DNA of 10,581 nt from Clostridium sp. (GCA_012841175.1 DUVG01000226.1:1-10581), one strand, 5' to 3'. Shown: positions 1 through 7,922, numbered from the stretch's first letter. The notes: generated from the sequence alone by a model not told the origin. A program made the numbers and translations.

Positions 1-1013
1 ACTCAAGGGAGATTATAGCTAAAACTCTTTTGGCTGAAAATGACGAGATTTACTTTACTTCTGGAGGAACTGAAGGCAATAACCTTGCTATTTTAGGCTA
101 TTTAAGAGGTAACCCAAGGAAGGGAAACCATGTTATAACTACTAAAATAGAACACCCTTCGGTTTTGGAAGTATTTAAATTTTTATCCACTGAAGGTTAT
201 AGAGTTGATTTTATAGATGTTGACCAAAATGGTGTAGTAAATGTTAAAGATATTGAAAAAAAAATTTGTGAAGAAACTTCATTAATCAGTATAATTTATG
301 TAAATAACGAAATTGGCACTATAGAGCCTATAGAGAAAATAGCAAGAATAAAAAAAGATGCCGTACTTCATGTAGATGCTGTACAAGGGTATGGAAAGTT
401 TAAAATAATTCCTAAAAAAATTGGAATTGATTTAATGACAATTAGTTCTCACAAAATTCACGGTCCTAAAGGTGTGGGAGCAATTTACAAAAATAAAAAT
501 ATCAGATTAAAGCCAATACTATTAGGAGGAGGGCAAGAGAGCCTTATAAGGTCTGGAACAGAAAATGTTTCTGGGATATATGGGTTTGCCACTGCTGCAA
601 ATATAACTTTTAACAATATTGAAGAAAATTATAATAAATGTAAAAAACTAAAGAAGTTTTTTATTGAAAAACTTAATTCTGAAATTGATGGAGTAAAGAT
701 TATATCATCTAAAGATTCATTACCCTATATATTAAATGCATCATTTGAAAATATACGTGGGGAAGTGCTTCTTCATCATCTAGAAGAAAAAAATATATTT
801 GTATCAACAGGCTCTGCGTGTTCTTCTAAAAAGAATGTTCACAGCCATGTGTTAAAGGCTTTGGGTTTATCTCCAAGCTGTATTGAGGGAGCTATAAGGT
901 TTAGCTTTTCTCATACCAATTCAGAAGAAGATATAGAGGATACAGTGGATGCTTTAAAAAGCATTTTACCTAAAATAAGTACTAAAGGTGGAGGAAGAGG
1001 ATGGAAAAGGTAA
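1..1013 (+). CDS. Cysteine desulfurase, NifS/IscS type (5' end cut by window)
   Basis: PLP-dependent enzyme that takes sulfur from L-cysteine as an enzyme-bound persulfide and releases alanine. The frame is open to the left edge: codons from position 3 read SREIIAKTL and run into LAENDEIYFTSGGTEGNN, which is normal family sequence, so the TTG at 30 is internal and roughly 60 N-terminal residues lie outside. Visible landmarks: VNNEIG (substrate/PLP region), HVDAVQG (PLP-ring Asp and Gln), SSHKIHGPKG with the Schiff-base Lys codon at 453-455, and STGSACSS with the persulfide Cys codon at 819-821 on a long catalytic loop, which marks class I (NifS/IscS) rather than SufS. Its end overlaps thiI by 13 nt. 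By analogy with Bacillus subtilis NifZ, which serves ThiI, I infer that this is the dedicated sulfur donor for the next gene. A general IscS role in Fe-S assembly cannot be excluded, but no iscU is visible. Confidence 0.93.
   Translation, partial: SREIIAKTLLAENDEIYFTSGGTEGNNLAILGYLRGNPRKGNHVITTKIEHPSVLEVFKFLSTEGYRVDFIDVDQNGVVNVKDIEKKICEETSLISIIYVNNEIGTIEPIEKIARIKKDAVLHVDAVQGYGKFKIIPKKIGIDLMTISSHKIHGPKGVGAIYKNKNIRLKPILLGGGQESLIRSGTENVSGIYGFATAANITFNNIEENYNKCKKLKKFFIEKLNSEIDGVKIISSKDSLPYILNASFENIRGEVLLHHLEEKNIFVSTGSACSSKKNVHSHVLKALGLSPSCIEGAIRFSFSHTNSEEDIEDTVDALKSILPKISTKGGGRGWKR
984..994 (+). promoter_or_regulatory. Ribosome binding site of thiI inside the upstream gene
   Basis: The stretch AAAGGTGGAGG lies within the last codons of the cysteine desulfurase gene, with GGAGG (990-994) six bases before the ATG at 1001. 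It fixes the thiI start and shows that the 13-nt overlap is real, consistent with translational coupling of the two genes. Confidence 0.75.
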
Positions 1014-2179
1014 TATTAATAAGATATGGTGAGATAATGCTTAAAGGTTTAAATAGACCTGCTTTTGAAAAGAAACTTGTTGATAATATCAAAAGGGCTA
1101 TTTCTAATTTAGGAAAGGTAAATGTTAGAAAAATCCAAGGTAGAATATATGTTGAGCCTATAGATGGCAATTATGATTTTGATGAATGTATAAACCTTCT
1201 TACAAAAGTATTTGGAATTGTATCTGTAAGTATAGTGTGGAAGATGGAATCGGATTTTGATAAAATTAAGGAAAATGCTTTGAAAATGGCGACTAAACTA
1301 GTTGAAGAGAAGGGCTATACCACATTTAAGGTTGAAACAAAAAGAGGAAATAAAAAATTCCCTATGAATTCACCTGAAATTAGCAGAGAATTAGGAGGGT
1401 ATATTTTATCTAACATTCCAAAGCTTAGTGTGGATGTAAATAAACCCTCATTTGTTATATATGTAGAAGTAAGAGAATATACATACGTCTATTCAGAGAT
1501 AATTCCGGCTGTATGTGGAATGCCTATTGGTACTAACGGAAAAGCTATGCTTTTGCTATCAGGAGGTATTGACAGTCCTGTCGCAGGCTGGATGATAGGC
1601 AAAAGGGGAGTTGAAATAGAAGCTGTTCACTTTTACAGCTATCCTTATACTAGTGAGCGTGCAAAAGAAAAAGTAATTGACCTTGCTAAAATTTTGTGCC
1701 TTTATTGCCACAAAATTAATCTCTATGTGGTTCCCTTTACAGATATTCAGTTGGAAATAAATGAAAAATGTCCCCATGAGCAGTCCACCATAATAATGAG
1801 AAGAGTAATGATGAGAATTGCAGAAAAAATAGCAAAAAAGACAGGAGCAAATGCTCTTATAACAGGGGAAAGTATAGGACAGGTAGCAAGTCAAACTATA
1901 GAAAGTCTTGCAGTAACAAATGCATCGGTGGACTTGCCTGTTTTTAGACCACTTATTGGAATGGACAAAAATGAAGTGGTAAGTTTAGCTAAAAAAATAG
2001 ATACTTATGAAACTTCAATTCTTCCATATGAAGATTGCTGCACTGTTTTTGTACCAAAACATCCAAATACAAAACCTAAATTAGAAAGGATAATTATGTC
2101 AGAAGAAAAGGCTGATTTAAATGATTTAATAGAAAAAGCTATAGAAGATACAGAATTGCTAACAATAACCAAAGGATAG
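1001..2179 (+). CDS. thiI: tRNA 4-thiouridine synthetase ThiI, without rhodanese domain
   Basis: Cytoplasmic enzyme that adenylates U8 of tRNA and replaces its oxygen with sulfur; in many bacteria it also takes part in thiazole synthesis for thiamine. Of the 392 residues, about 1-60 form the N-terminal ferredoxin-like domain (starting EKVILIRYGEIMLKG), about 60-165 the THUMP tRNA-binding domain (with KRGNKKFPMNSPEISRELG), and the rest the PP-loop ATPase, with the signature SGGIDSP at residues 187-193 and ITGESIGQVASQT further on. LPYEDCCTVF places a Cys pair at 346-347, where the conserved catalytic Cys is expected. The protein ends soon after this, so the C-terminal rhodanese domain of the 482-residue E. 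coli protein is missing. That is the usual Bacillus/Clostridium form, which receives persulfide directly from a partner cysteine desulfurase, here the overlapping upstream gene. Start chosen from the GGAGG six bases upstream. Confidence 0.97.
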   Translation: MEKVILIRYGEIMLKGLNRPAFEKKLVDNIKRAISNLGKVNVRKIQGRIYVEPIDGNYDFDECINLLTKVFGIVSVSIVWKMESDFDKIKENALKMATKLVEEKGYTTFKVETKRGNKKFPMNSPEISRELGGYILSNIPKLSVDVNKPSFVIYVEVREYTYVYSEIIPAVCGMPIGTNGKAMLLLSGGIDSPVAGWMIGKRGVEIEAVHFYSYPYTSERAKEKVIDLAKILCLYCHKINLYVVPFTDIQLEINEKCPHEQSTIIMRRVMMRIAEKIAKKTGANALITGESIGQVASQTIESLAVTNASVDLPVFRPLIGMDKNEVVSLAKKIDTYETSILPYEDCCTVFVPKHPNTKPKLERIIMSEEKADLNDLIEKAIEDTELLTITKG

Positions 2180-2292
2180 CTTTAGCCATTTAATTTAAAT
2201 ATTAGATAAATTTAATTGTATGTAATAATATATATTTAAGCAACAATAATCATATAATATATTTATAAATAATTAAGTAGAAGGTTATATAA

Positions 2293-3651
2293 ATGTTGCT
2301 TAATTTTTTGTCCAAAAAAAAGATAAAAACTATATTAATTGTATTCATGCTTATAACAGTAGCACTGTTTTTTGCTGCCTTTAAAATACTAAATCAAAAA
2401 ACTTTCTATAAAGGTGTGCAAATAGAAGGTGTAGATGTTTCAGGCCTTGATATGGATGGTGCAAGAGGTGTAGTGGGAGAAAAGCTTAATAATTTTACCA
2501 GTTCAAGGAACATAATGCTAAGGCATGAAGATCGGGTGTGGGAAATTTCTTTAAATGATATTTCCTATAGATTTCTTCTGGAAAATACACTTATAGATGC
2601 GTATAAACTTGGAAGAGAAGGAGGAGTTTTTGCCAGAATAGGAGAGTTTATAAATCTAGTATATAATGGCAGAAATATTTCTGCAGATGCAACATTTTCT
2701 AAAACGGAGCTTCTAGAAATAGTTTCAGATATAAAACATCAAATAGACAGAAAAGAAAAGAATGCCACAGTAGAGTATAATAATGGGCATGTAAAGCATA
2801 ATAAAGAGGTTATTGGCAAGATTATGGATGTTGACAAAAATGTTGATATAATAGAAAATAAAATATTAAGGAGAGATTTTTCAGTTATTGATTTGTACGT
2901 TGAAGAAGTTGCTCCTGAAATTCAATTAGAGGATATTTCACAAATCCAAGAGATTATAGCTTCATTTTCTACATCTTTTAATCCGAACAATGTTAACCGG
3001 ACTTACAACATAAAACTAGCTTGTGAAAGAATAAGCAACAGTCTAATTTTGCCAAATCAGGTATTTTCAATGGATAAAGCATTGGGAACTAGAACAAAAG
3101 AAAACGGCTATAAAAATGCTCCTGTAATTATAAAAAATCAATTAATAGAGGGGGTAGGAGGTGGAGTTTGTCAGGTTACTTCAACCTTGTATGTAGCTGT
3201 TCTTAAAGGTAAATTAGGCATAGTAGAAAGGGTAAATCATTCTATTCCATTAGGTTATGTTGAGCCGGGGCAGGATGCAACAATTGCTGAAGGATATATT
3301 GACTTTAAATTTAAAAATAATAAGGAATATCCGATATTATTAAATGCAGAGGTTTCTGGGGGAAAAATAATTATAAGACTTGTAGGGAAAAAGGAACCTT
3401 CAGAATATAATGTGGCTTTAAAGTCTGTTATAATTGAGAGAATAAGCCCAGGTGCAAGTGAAGTAATATATGACTGGTCATTGTCCCAAGGTGAAACAGT
3501 GGTTGAAAAACGTCCTGTAGAAGGATTAAGAGTTGCGGTGTATAGAGAAACATATGATGATAAGTATAAGCTTTTAGAAAGGGAAAAAATATCAGAAGAT
3601 TTATATAGACCTGTAAAGGGACGTATTAGGGTAGGACATACTAGAAAATAA
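2293..3651 (+). CDS. VanW-domain, membrane-anchored putative peptidoglycan-binding protein
   Basis: 452 residues. A short basic N-terminus (SKKKIK) and one hydrophobic segment at about 13-30 suggest a signal anchor with the rest outside the cell. Residues about 45-210 resemble the peptidoglycan-binding-4 region of YoaR-like proteins. Residues about 220-355 are a clear VanW domain: RTYNIKLACERISN, the glycine-rich EGVGGGVCQVTSTLY with Cys293, then RVNHSIPLGYVEPGQDATIAE and YPILLNA. The last ~80 residues (VEKRPVEGLRVAVYRETY...RPVKGRIRVG) look like a degenerate G5 domain, often found at the end of such proteins. The biochemical function of VanW is not settled; a wall-associated role is inferred. 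The start has AGAAGG (2279-2284) eight bases upstream. A TATAAT at 2253-2258 could be a -10 box, but no matching -35 is clear. The next gene follows after 26 nt, so the two are probably co-transcribed. Confidence 0.88.
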   Translation: MLLNFLSKKKIKTILIVFMLITVALFFAAFKILNQKTFYKGVQIEGVDVSGLDMDGARGVVGEKLNNFTSSRNIMLRHEDRVWEISLNDISYRFLLENTLIDAYKLGREGGVFARIGEFINLVYNGRNISADATFSKTELLEIVSDIKHQIDRKEKNATVEYNNGHVKHNKEVIGKIMDVDKNVDIIENKILRRDFSVIDLYVEEVAPEIQLEDISQIQEIIASFSTSFNPNNVNRTYNIKLACERISNSLILPNQVFSMDKALGTRTKENGYKNAPVIIKNQLIEGVGGGVCQVTSTLYVAVLKGKLGIVERVNHSIPLGYVEPGQDATIAEGYIDFKFKNNKEYPILLNAEVSGGKIIIRLVGKKEPSEYNVALKSVIIERISPGASEVIYDWSLSQGETVVEKRPVEGLRVAVYRETYDDKYKLLEREKISEDLYRPVKGRIRVGHTRK

Positions 3652-3677
3652 AAAATATAATAAGTGAGGTTATATTT

Positions 3678-4349
3678 ATGGAAGAAGCTCTATACAACAA
3701 AAACGTTACATGCCCTGTGTGCGAAAAAAAAATTGAAGTAACTAAAGTTAAGTCTAGAAGTTGTATTGTGTCCTCAAGGGATACTGACTTTTGTGTTTAT
3801 TATAAAACTGTAAATCCTATGTTTTATGATGCATGGGTGTGTGAATTTTGTGGTTATGCTGCCCAATCTGAAAGATTTGAAGAAATTTCTTCTAAAAATG
3901 TAGAAAAAATTATTAAGGAAATTACTCCTCGCTGGAAAAAAAGAGATTTTACAGGGGTAAGAGATATAGAAAAAGCCTTAGAAGCTTTTAAGTTAGCACT
4001 TTACAATGTTCAAACAATAGATTCTAGGCCAAGTGATTATGCTAAAGTATGTTTAAGAATAGCGTGGCTTTATAGAATATTAAAAGATGAAAGAGAAGAA
4101 AAATTTTTAAAACACGCATTAAAGTTCTATTATGAAATCTATGAGAAAGAAGAACTTCCTGTAGGTAAGATGGACAAGTTTACCTGCATGTACATGATAG
4201 CAGAACTTAATAGGCGTGTTGGAAATTATGAAGAAGCCATTAAGTGGTTTAGTAGATTGGTAAGTTCTCAAGAAGCAAGAGAGAATAAAGTTATTATGGA
4301 AATGGCAAGAGAGCAATATTATATAGCTAAGGAGCAAAAAGAAAGTTGA
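3678..4349 (+). CDS. DUF2225 family protein (zinc ribbon plus TPR-like helices)
   Basis: 223 residues, no signal peptide or membrane segment, so probably cytoplasmic. Near the N-terminus the pairs CPVC (Cys12, Cys15) and CEFCG (Cys55, Cys58) should bind one zinc ion; between them lies the family-typical SRDTDFCVYYKTVNPMFYD. The remainder is helical. NYEEAIKWFSRLV near the end and the similar preceding helices resemble tetratricopeptide repeats, suggesting a protein-protein contact surface. This matches DUF2225, a Firmicutes family whose function I do not know. GAGG at 3666-3669 lies eight bases before the ATG. Close spacing to the VanW gene suggests one transcript, but a shared role is only inference. 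Its stop codon lies inside a good promoter sequence for the next gene. Confidence 0.85.
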   Translation: MEEALYNKNVTCPVCEKKIEVTKVKSRSCIVSSRDTDFCVYYKTVNPMFYDAWVCEFCGYAAQSERFEEISSKNVEKIIKEITPRWKKRDFTGVRDIEKALEAFKLALYNVQTIDSRPSDYAKVCLRIAWLYRILKDEREEKFLKHALKFYYEIYEKEELPVGKMDKFTCMYMIAELNRRVGNYEEAIKWFSRLVSSQEARENKVIMEMAREQYYIAKEQKES

Positions 4350-4374
4350 CATTGTTATAAATTATTATTATTAT
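4346..4374 (+). promoter_or_regulatory. Predicted sigma-A promoter for glyA
   Basis: A perfect -35 TTGACA at 4346-4351, overlapping the TGA stop of the preceding gene, is followed after 17 bases by TATTAT at 4369-4374 (five of six matches to TATAAT). Transcription would begin near 4381, giving a leader of about 80 nt before the glyA ATG. The -10 lies in a run of ATT repeats, so its exact register is uncertain. Confidence 0.65.
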
Positions 4375-4376
4375 TA
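4361..4376 (+). repeat. ATT trinucleotide run across the glyA -10 region
   Basis: Five copies of ATT plus one base. TATTAT recurs every three bases in it, but only the copy at 4369-4374 lies 17 bases from the TTGACA. A change in copy number upstream of that box would alter promoter spacing in steps of three. Confidence 0.8.
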
Positions 4377-4391
4377 ATTTAGTGCTATTTT

Positions 4392-4421
4392 GAAGAAAAT
4401 CCACTTTGGTGGTTTTTTTTC
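4392..4421 (+). terminator. Small hairpin with T8 tract, probable terminator after the DUF2225 gene
   Basis: CCAC (4401-4404) pairs with GTGG (4409-4412) around a TTTG loop. After one T/T mismatch the flanking purine stretch 4392-4399 pairs with 4414-4421, whose T run (4413-4420) also supplies the U tract. The GC core is only four pairs, so termination may be partial. It lies downstream of the predicted glyA promoter, which makes it either the end of the upstream operon or a leaky element in the glyA leader. Confidence 0.6.
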
Positions 4422-4449
4422 TTGATAGCCTTTAAGCTTTTATTTTTAC

Positions 4450-4455
4450 AGGAGG
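4450..4455 (+). promoter_or_regulatory. Ribosome binding site that fixes the glyA start
   Basis: A full AGGAGG lies eight bases before the ATG at 4464. It rules out the in-frame TTG at 4422, which would begin inside the terminator-like hairpin and add 14 residues atypical of the family. Confidence 0.9.
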
Positions 4456-4463
4456 TTTTTTAT

Positions 4464-5699
4464 ATGTATAGTTTAAATGAAATAAATAAAATTGATCCCC
4501 AAATTGCAGGGGAAATTGAAAAAGAGGTTATGCGTCAGAGAAATAAGATAGAGCTTATAGCATCTGAGAATTTTGTAAGCAATGCGGTTATGGAGGCAAT
4601 GGGGACACCTCTTACAAATAAATATGCTGAAGGCTATCCAGGAAAAAGATATTATGGTGGCTGCGAATATGTAGATGTTATTGAGGATATAGCTATTGAA
4701 AGGGCAAAAAAGATATTTGGAGCAGAGCACGCTAATGTCCAGCCTCATTCTGGAGCACAAGCTAACATGGCAGTGTTTTTTTCAGTATTAAACCCAGGAG
4801 ACACTATTTTAGGAATGGACCTTTCACATGGAGGACATTTAACTCATGGAAGCCCTGTAAATATGTCAGGTAAGTATTTTAATGTGGTATCCTATGGTGT
4901 AAGTAAGGATGACTATAGAATAGATTATGAAGAGGTAAGAAAGGCAGCTTTAGAGTCTAAACCTAAATTGATAGTTGCTGGTGCAAGTGCTTATCCAAGA
5001 ATATTGGATTTTAAAAAGTTTAGAGAAATAGCAGATGAAGTGGGAGCATATTTACTTGTTGATATGGCACATATTGCAGGTCTTGTTGCAGCAGGGCTTC
5101 ATCCAAATCCAGTTCCGTATGCTCAATTTGTAACAACCACCACACATAAGACACTTAGAGGCCCTAGAGGTGGTATGATTCTTTGCAAAGAAGAATTTGC
5201 TAAAAAAATTAACAAGGCAGTTTTCCCTGGAATACAGGGTGGACCTTTAATGCATATTATAGCAGCAAAAGCTGTTGGATTTAAAGAAGTAATGACAGAT
5301 GAATTTAAAAATTATCAAGAACAAGTAGTTAAAAATGCAAGTGTTTTAGCTAATTCATTAATGGAAAAAGGAATGGATATTGTATCCGGAGGAACGGACA
5401 ACCATTTGATGCTTGTGGACTTGAGAAATAAAGGCATTACAGGTAAAGATGCTCAAAATATGTTGGACGAGGTCTATATTACTGTAAACAAAAATGGAAT
5501 TCCTTTTGATACCCAAAGTCCATTTATTACAAGTGGAATTAGGATAGGAACTCCAGCTGTGACAACAAGGGGAATGAAGGAAGAGGATATGAAGGAGATA
5601 GCAGATCTTATTAATCTTACTCTAACTGATTTTGATAATTCAAAAGATATTATAAAAGAAAGAGTAGGAACTTTGTGTAAAAAATATCCTTTATATTAA
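4464..5699 (+). CDS. glyA: Serine hydroxymethyltransferase
   Basis: Cytoplasmic PLP enzyme that converts serine and tetrahydrofolate to glycine and 5,10-methylenetetrahydrofolate, the main entry of one-carbon units for purine, thymidylate and methionine synthesis. With the start at 4464 it has 411 residues, the normal bacterial length (417 in E. coli). Conserved stretches in order: IELIASENFVS, KYAEGYPGKRYYGGCEYVD, HSGAQAN, SHGGHLTHG, VDMAHIAGL, VTTTTHKTLRGPRGG with the Schiff-base Lys at residue 229 (as in E. coli), FPGIQGGP and SGIRIGTPAVTTRG with the carboxylate-binding Arg. No defect is seen. It has its own predicted promoter at 4346-4374 and a strong terminator at 5725-5762, so it is probably transcribed alone or with partial read-through from the genes upstream. 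Confidence 0.98.
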   Translation: MYSLNEINKIDPQIAGEIEKEVMRQRNKIELIASENFVSNAVMEAMGTPLTNKYAEGYPGKRYYGGCEYVDVIEDIAIERAKKIFGAEHANVQPHSGAQANMAVFFSVLNPGDTILGMDLSHGGHLTHGSPVNMSGKYFNVVSYGVSKDDYRIDYEEVRKAALESKPKLIVAGASAYPRILDFKKFREIADEVGAYLLVDMAHIAGLVAAGLHPNPVPYAQFVTTTTHKTLRGPRGGMILCKEEFAKKINKAVFPGIQGGPLMHIIAAKAVGFKEVMTDEFKNYQEQVVKNASVLANSLMEKGMDIVSGGTDNHLMLVDLRNKGITGKDAQNMLDEVYITVNKNGIPFDTQSPFITSGIRIGTPAVTTRGMKEEDMKEIADLINLTLTDFDNSKDIIKERVGTLCKKYPLY

Positions 5700-5724
5700 T
5701 TTTTGATAATAAATATTATAGATA

Positions 5725-5762
5725 ACAAAAAAGCACCGAAAAAAACTCAGGTGCTTTTTTGT
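5725..5762. terminator. Bidirectional intrinsic terminator between convergent genes
   Basis: Two perfectly complementary 13-base arms (5725-5737 and 5750-5762) flank a 12-base loop. Each arm holds a GC-rich inner part (GCACC/GGTGC) and an A6 or T6 outer part, so both strands give a hairpin followed by a U run. It ends glyA from the left and the DUF58 gene from the right, seven bases from the latter's stop. Confidence 0.93.
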
Positions 5763-5769
5763 ATATTCT

Positions 5770-6975
5770 TTAAGAACAAAAAATTTCTTTAATATCATCT
5801 TCTACACTTATTTTATAGGCAGTAACCCCTATTTCAGGAAGTTCTTTTAGCATTCTGGCATTTTCTTCATTATAGGGTTCGTTTTCACCATTTTTAGAGA
5901 CATATATTAAATTAACATCAAAACCAGCTAAAGTTGCTTTATATAATTCATCAAACAAATCGCTATTAACAGATGATGTAAACAACAAAATATTTGATTT
6001 TTTCAAACTATTATTTTGAACATACATAGAAAGCAAGTCTTTAACCTCTACTGCATCCTGGGTAAATGTTATTCTAGTAAGAATATCATAAATATTTTGA
6101 AATTGAAGGATATTTTGAGCTTTAATTTCTGTGTACTTATCTTTATAGTAAATCAAACTTATATTTGCCCAGCTACCTAAAAGGTAATATGCAAATGATA
6201 CAACACATTCAATAAGAGTGTCCTCAATTGAAAGAATTTCTTCAGGTGAATAACTAAGCTTTGTTAAATCCAATATAAGAGCAGAATTAGATTTGGATGT
6301 AGCATCAAATTTTTTCACCAGTAATTTGTTCATTTTAGAAGAAAGCTTCCAGTGTATTCTTTTAATACTATCCCCATATATATATTCCCTAATATCTGAC
6401 ATGGTGTTTGTACTTTCAAACAGGGTATTAGGTATAGAATGAGACTCTGAAAGAAGCATGGATTTTAATTTGATACCACTTAATTCTACTATACGAGGGT
6501 GCACTTTTATAACTTTAGAACTTTGAGGTTTGTGTGTTAATTTTAAAATTCCCAGATAATCTTCAAATTCTATAGACTTTATACCTATTTCATATTCACC
6601 CCTATATTTAGCTACAGCTTTAAATTGAAAAGTTTTTTTGGAAAATGGGAACATAGAAAAACTCTGTTTTTCAAGTTGCTTTCCTAAAAAGACATTTCCA
6701 GTTGAAAAAGTTAGGTTGATATAAGGATAAAGAAAAAAATCTTCATTGTATATATTTAAACTATAATTGAGTTCTTCTCCTTTTACAATGCTTATTTTGT
6801 CAATTTCTTCAAAGTAAGTAAATCTAAAAAAAGCTATAGTAGTAAGAAGTATAGAAACCAGTGGTGTAATAAGGACAGCATAAAAAAACATATAGGGAAT
6901 CTTGCCACCATAAAAATATACAAAAAGCAAAGCCAAAGTAAAAAGGCTAAAATATAAAATTCTATTTCTTTTCAT
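5770..6975 (-). CDS. DUF58 family membrane protein
   Basis: 401 residues. Two hydrophobic segments at about 7-22 and 27-50 anchor the N-terminus. A beta-rich stretch follows, ending in EFEDYLGILKL, and then the family signature REYIYGDSIKRIHWKLSSK at residues 196-214. After this comes a von Willebrand A-like fold starting at ALILDLT (about 232-238), with a degenerate metal site. DUF58 proteins are almost always encoded beside a MoxR ATPase. The pair is thought to work like other MoxR/VWA systems in maturation or assembly of envelope proteins, but the substrate is not known. The start overlaps the end of the MoxR gene by 14 nt, with GGTGGA (complement of 6981-6986) five bases upstream, so translation is probably coupled. 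Last gene of the operon, closed by the shared terminator at 5725-5762. Confidence 0.9.
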   Translation of the reverse strand: MKRNRILYFSLFTLALLFVYFYGGKIPYMFFYAVLITPLVSILLTTIAFFRFTYFEEIDKISIVKGEELNYSLNIYNEDFFLYPYINLTFSTGNVFLGKQLEKQSFSMFPFSKKTFQFKAVAKYRGEYEIGIKSIEFEDYLGILKLTHKPQSSKVIKVHPRIVELSGIKLKSMLLSESHSIPNTLFESTNTMSDIREYIYGDSIKRIHWKLSSKMNKLLVKKFDATSKSNSALILDLTKLSYSPEEILSIEDTLIECVVSFAYYLLGSWANISLIYYKDKYTEIKAQNILQFQNIYDILTRITFTQDAVEVKDLLSMYVQNNSLKKSNILLFTSSVNSDLFDELYKATLAGFDVNLIYVSKNGENEPYNEENARMLKELPEIGVTAYKISVEDDIKEIFCS

Positions 6976-7918
6976 AATTATCCACCATAGGTACCCTTAC
7001 GGAATGTAAAATTGAATCAATTATTTCTTCAGGGGTTAATTTTTTTAGTTTTGCTTCTTGTTTTATAACAATTCTATGAGATAAAACTGGTACAGCCATG
7101 TATTTTACGTCTTCAGGTATTACATAGGTCCGGTTATTATACAAAGCCCATGCCTGTGAAGCTCTAAATAATGATAGAGAACCTCTAGGACTTGCACCTA
7201 AATATATATATGGATGAGTCCTGGTTTCATTAACAATTTCTACAATGTAATCATTTATAATTTTATCTGAATATATGTGCTTTACCTTGTCTTGAATTTT
7301 AAGAATATCCTCACTTTGAGCAACAGGTTTTAACTCATCTAGAGGATTTGTTTTTTGAAAACGGGAGAGTATATAGCTTTCTTCTCCTTTATCAGGGTAT
7401 CCAATGGAAACCTTCATTAAAAACCTGTCTAACTGGGCTTCAGGAAGAGGATATGTACCAAGATATTCTACAGGGTTTTGGGTAGCTAAAACCATGAAAG
7501 GCTTAGTCATATTATAAGTAACACCGTCAACGGTAACCTGTTTTTCTTCCATTACTTCTAAAAGACTAGCTTGAGTCTTAGGTGAAGTTCTGTTAATTTC
7601 GTCTGCAAGTATTATTTGGCTCATAATACTTCCTGGATGAAATACAAACTCCCCTTTTTTTTGATCGTACATTGTAAAACCTGTAATGTCAGAAGGAAGA
7701 ACATCGGGTGTAAATTGAATTCTTTTAAATGAAGCATTTATGGATTTTGCAAGACAAGATATTATGCTGGTTTTTCCCACACCAGGAACATCTTCTATCA
7801 AAACGTGTCCGTCACATATTAATGACATAAGTATAAGTTCTATTGTCTTTCGTTTACCCACAATAACCTTTTCAACATTTGTTACAATCCTATTTAATAT
7901 ATCAATTGAATTATCCAT
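6962..7918 (-). CDS. MoxR-family AAA+ ATPase
   Basis: 318 residues from the ATG at 7918. Visible in order: VIVGKRKTIELIL, Walker A EDVPGVGKT (42-50), Walker B IILADE (102-107) followed by INRTSPKTQASLLEVMEE, sensor 1 ATQNP with Asn148, LPEAQLDRF (158-166) with the arginine-finger region, and a C-terminal lid with GASPRGSLSLF. All catalytic residues are present, so an active ATPase is expected, probably a cytoplasmic hexamer. MoxR proteins act as chaperone-like motors with VWA-domain partners; the partner here is the overlapping DUF58 gene, with the transglutaminase upstream as a likely third member. The in-frame start at 7954 is rejected because AAGGAGGT lies just before 7918 and the extra 12 residues would cover that site. 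Probably driven by the promoter at 7961-7988, with possible read-through from the transglutaminase gene. Confidence 0.95.
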   Translation of the reverse strand: MDNSIDILNRIVTNVEKVIVGKRKTIELILMSLICDGHVLIEDVPGVGKTSIISCLAKSINASFKRIQFTPDVLPSDITGFTMYDQKKGEFVFHPGSIMSQIILADEINRTSPKTQASLLEVMEEKQVTVDGVTYNMTKPFMVLATQNPVEYLGTYPLPEAQLDRFLMKVSIGYPDKGEESYILSRFQKTNPLDELKPVAQSEDILKIQDKVKHIYSDKIINDYIVEIVNETRTHPYIYLGASPRGSLSLFRASQAWALYNNRTYVIPEDVKYMAVPVLSHRIVIKQEAKLKKLTPEEIIDSILHSVRVPMVDNYEKK

Positions 7919-7922
7919 TAGG

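Noticed and set aside
30..32. TTG as the start of the cysteine desulfurase
   Set aside because: Codons from position 3 already give family sequence in the same frame, and no ribosome binding site precedes the TTG. The gene starts left of the window.
1559..1894. Open frame on the - strand within thiI, and similar frames opposite other genes
   Set aside because: They lie fully opposite well-recognised genes, have no ribosome binding site and give protein sequence unlike any family.
2180..2292. Terminator or riboswitch between thiI and the VanW gene
   Set aside because: The 113 bases are almost all A and T. I find no GC-containing hairpin or conserved RNA motif, only a lone TATAAT at 2253-2258 without a good -35.
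2293..3651. Vancomycin resistance gene
   Set aside because: VanW-domain proteins are widespread in Gram-positive bacteria. No vanH, vanA/B, vanX or vanRS gene is nearby, so no resistance role can be inferred.
4422..4463. TTG at 4422 as the glyA start
   Set aside because: The added 14 residues are not typical of the family and would begin in the terminator region. A full AGGAGG precedes the ATG at 4464.
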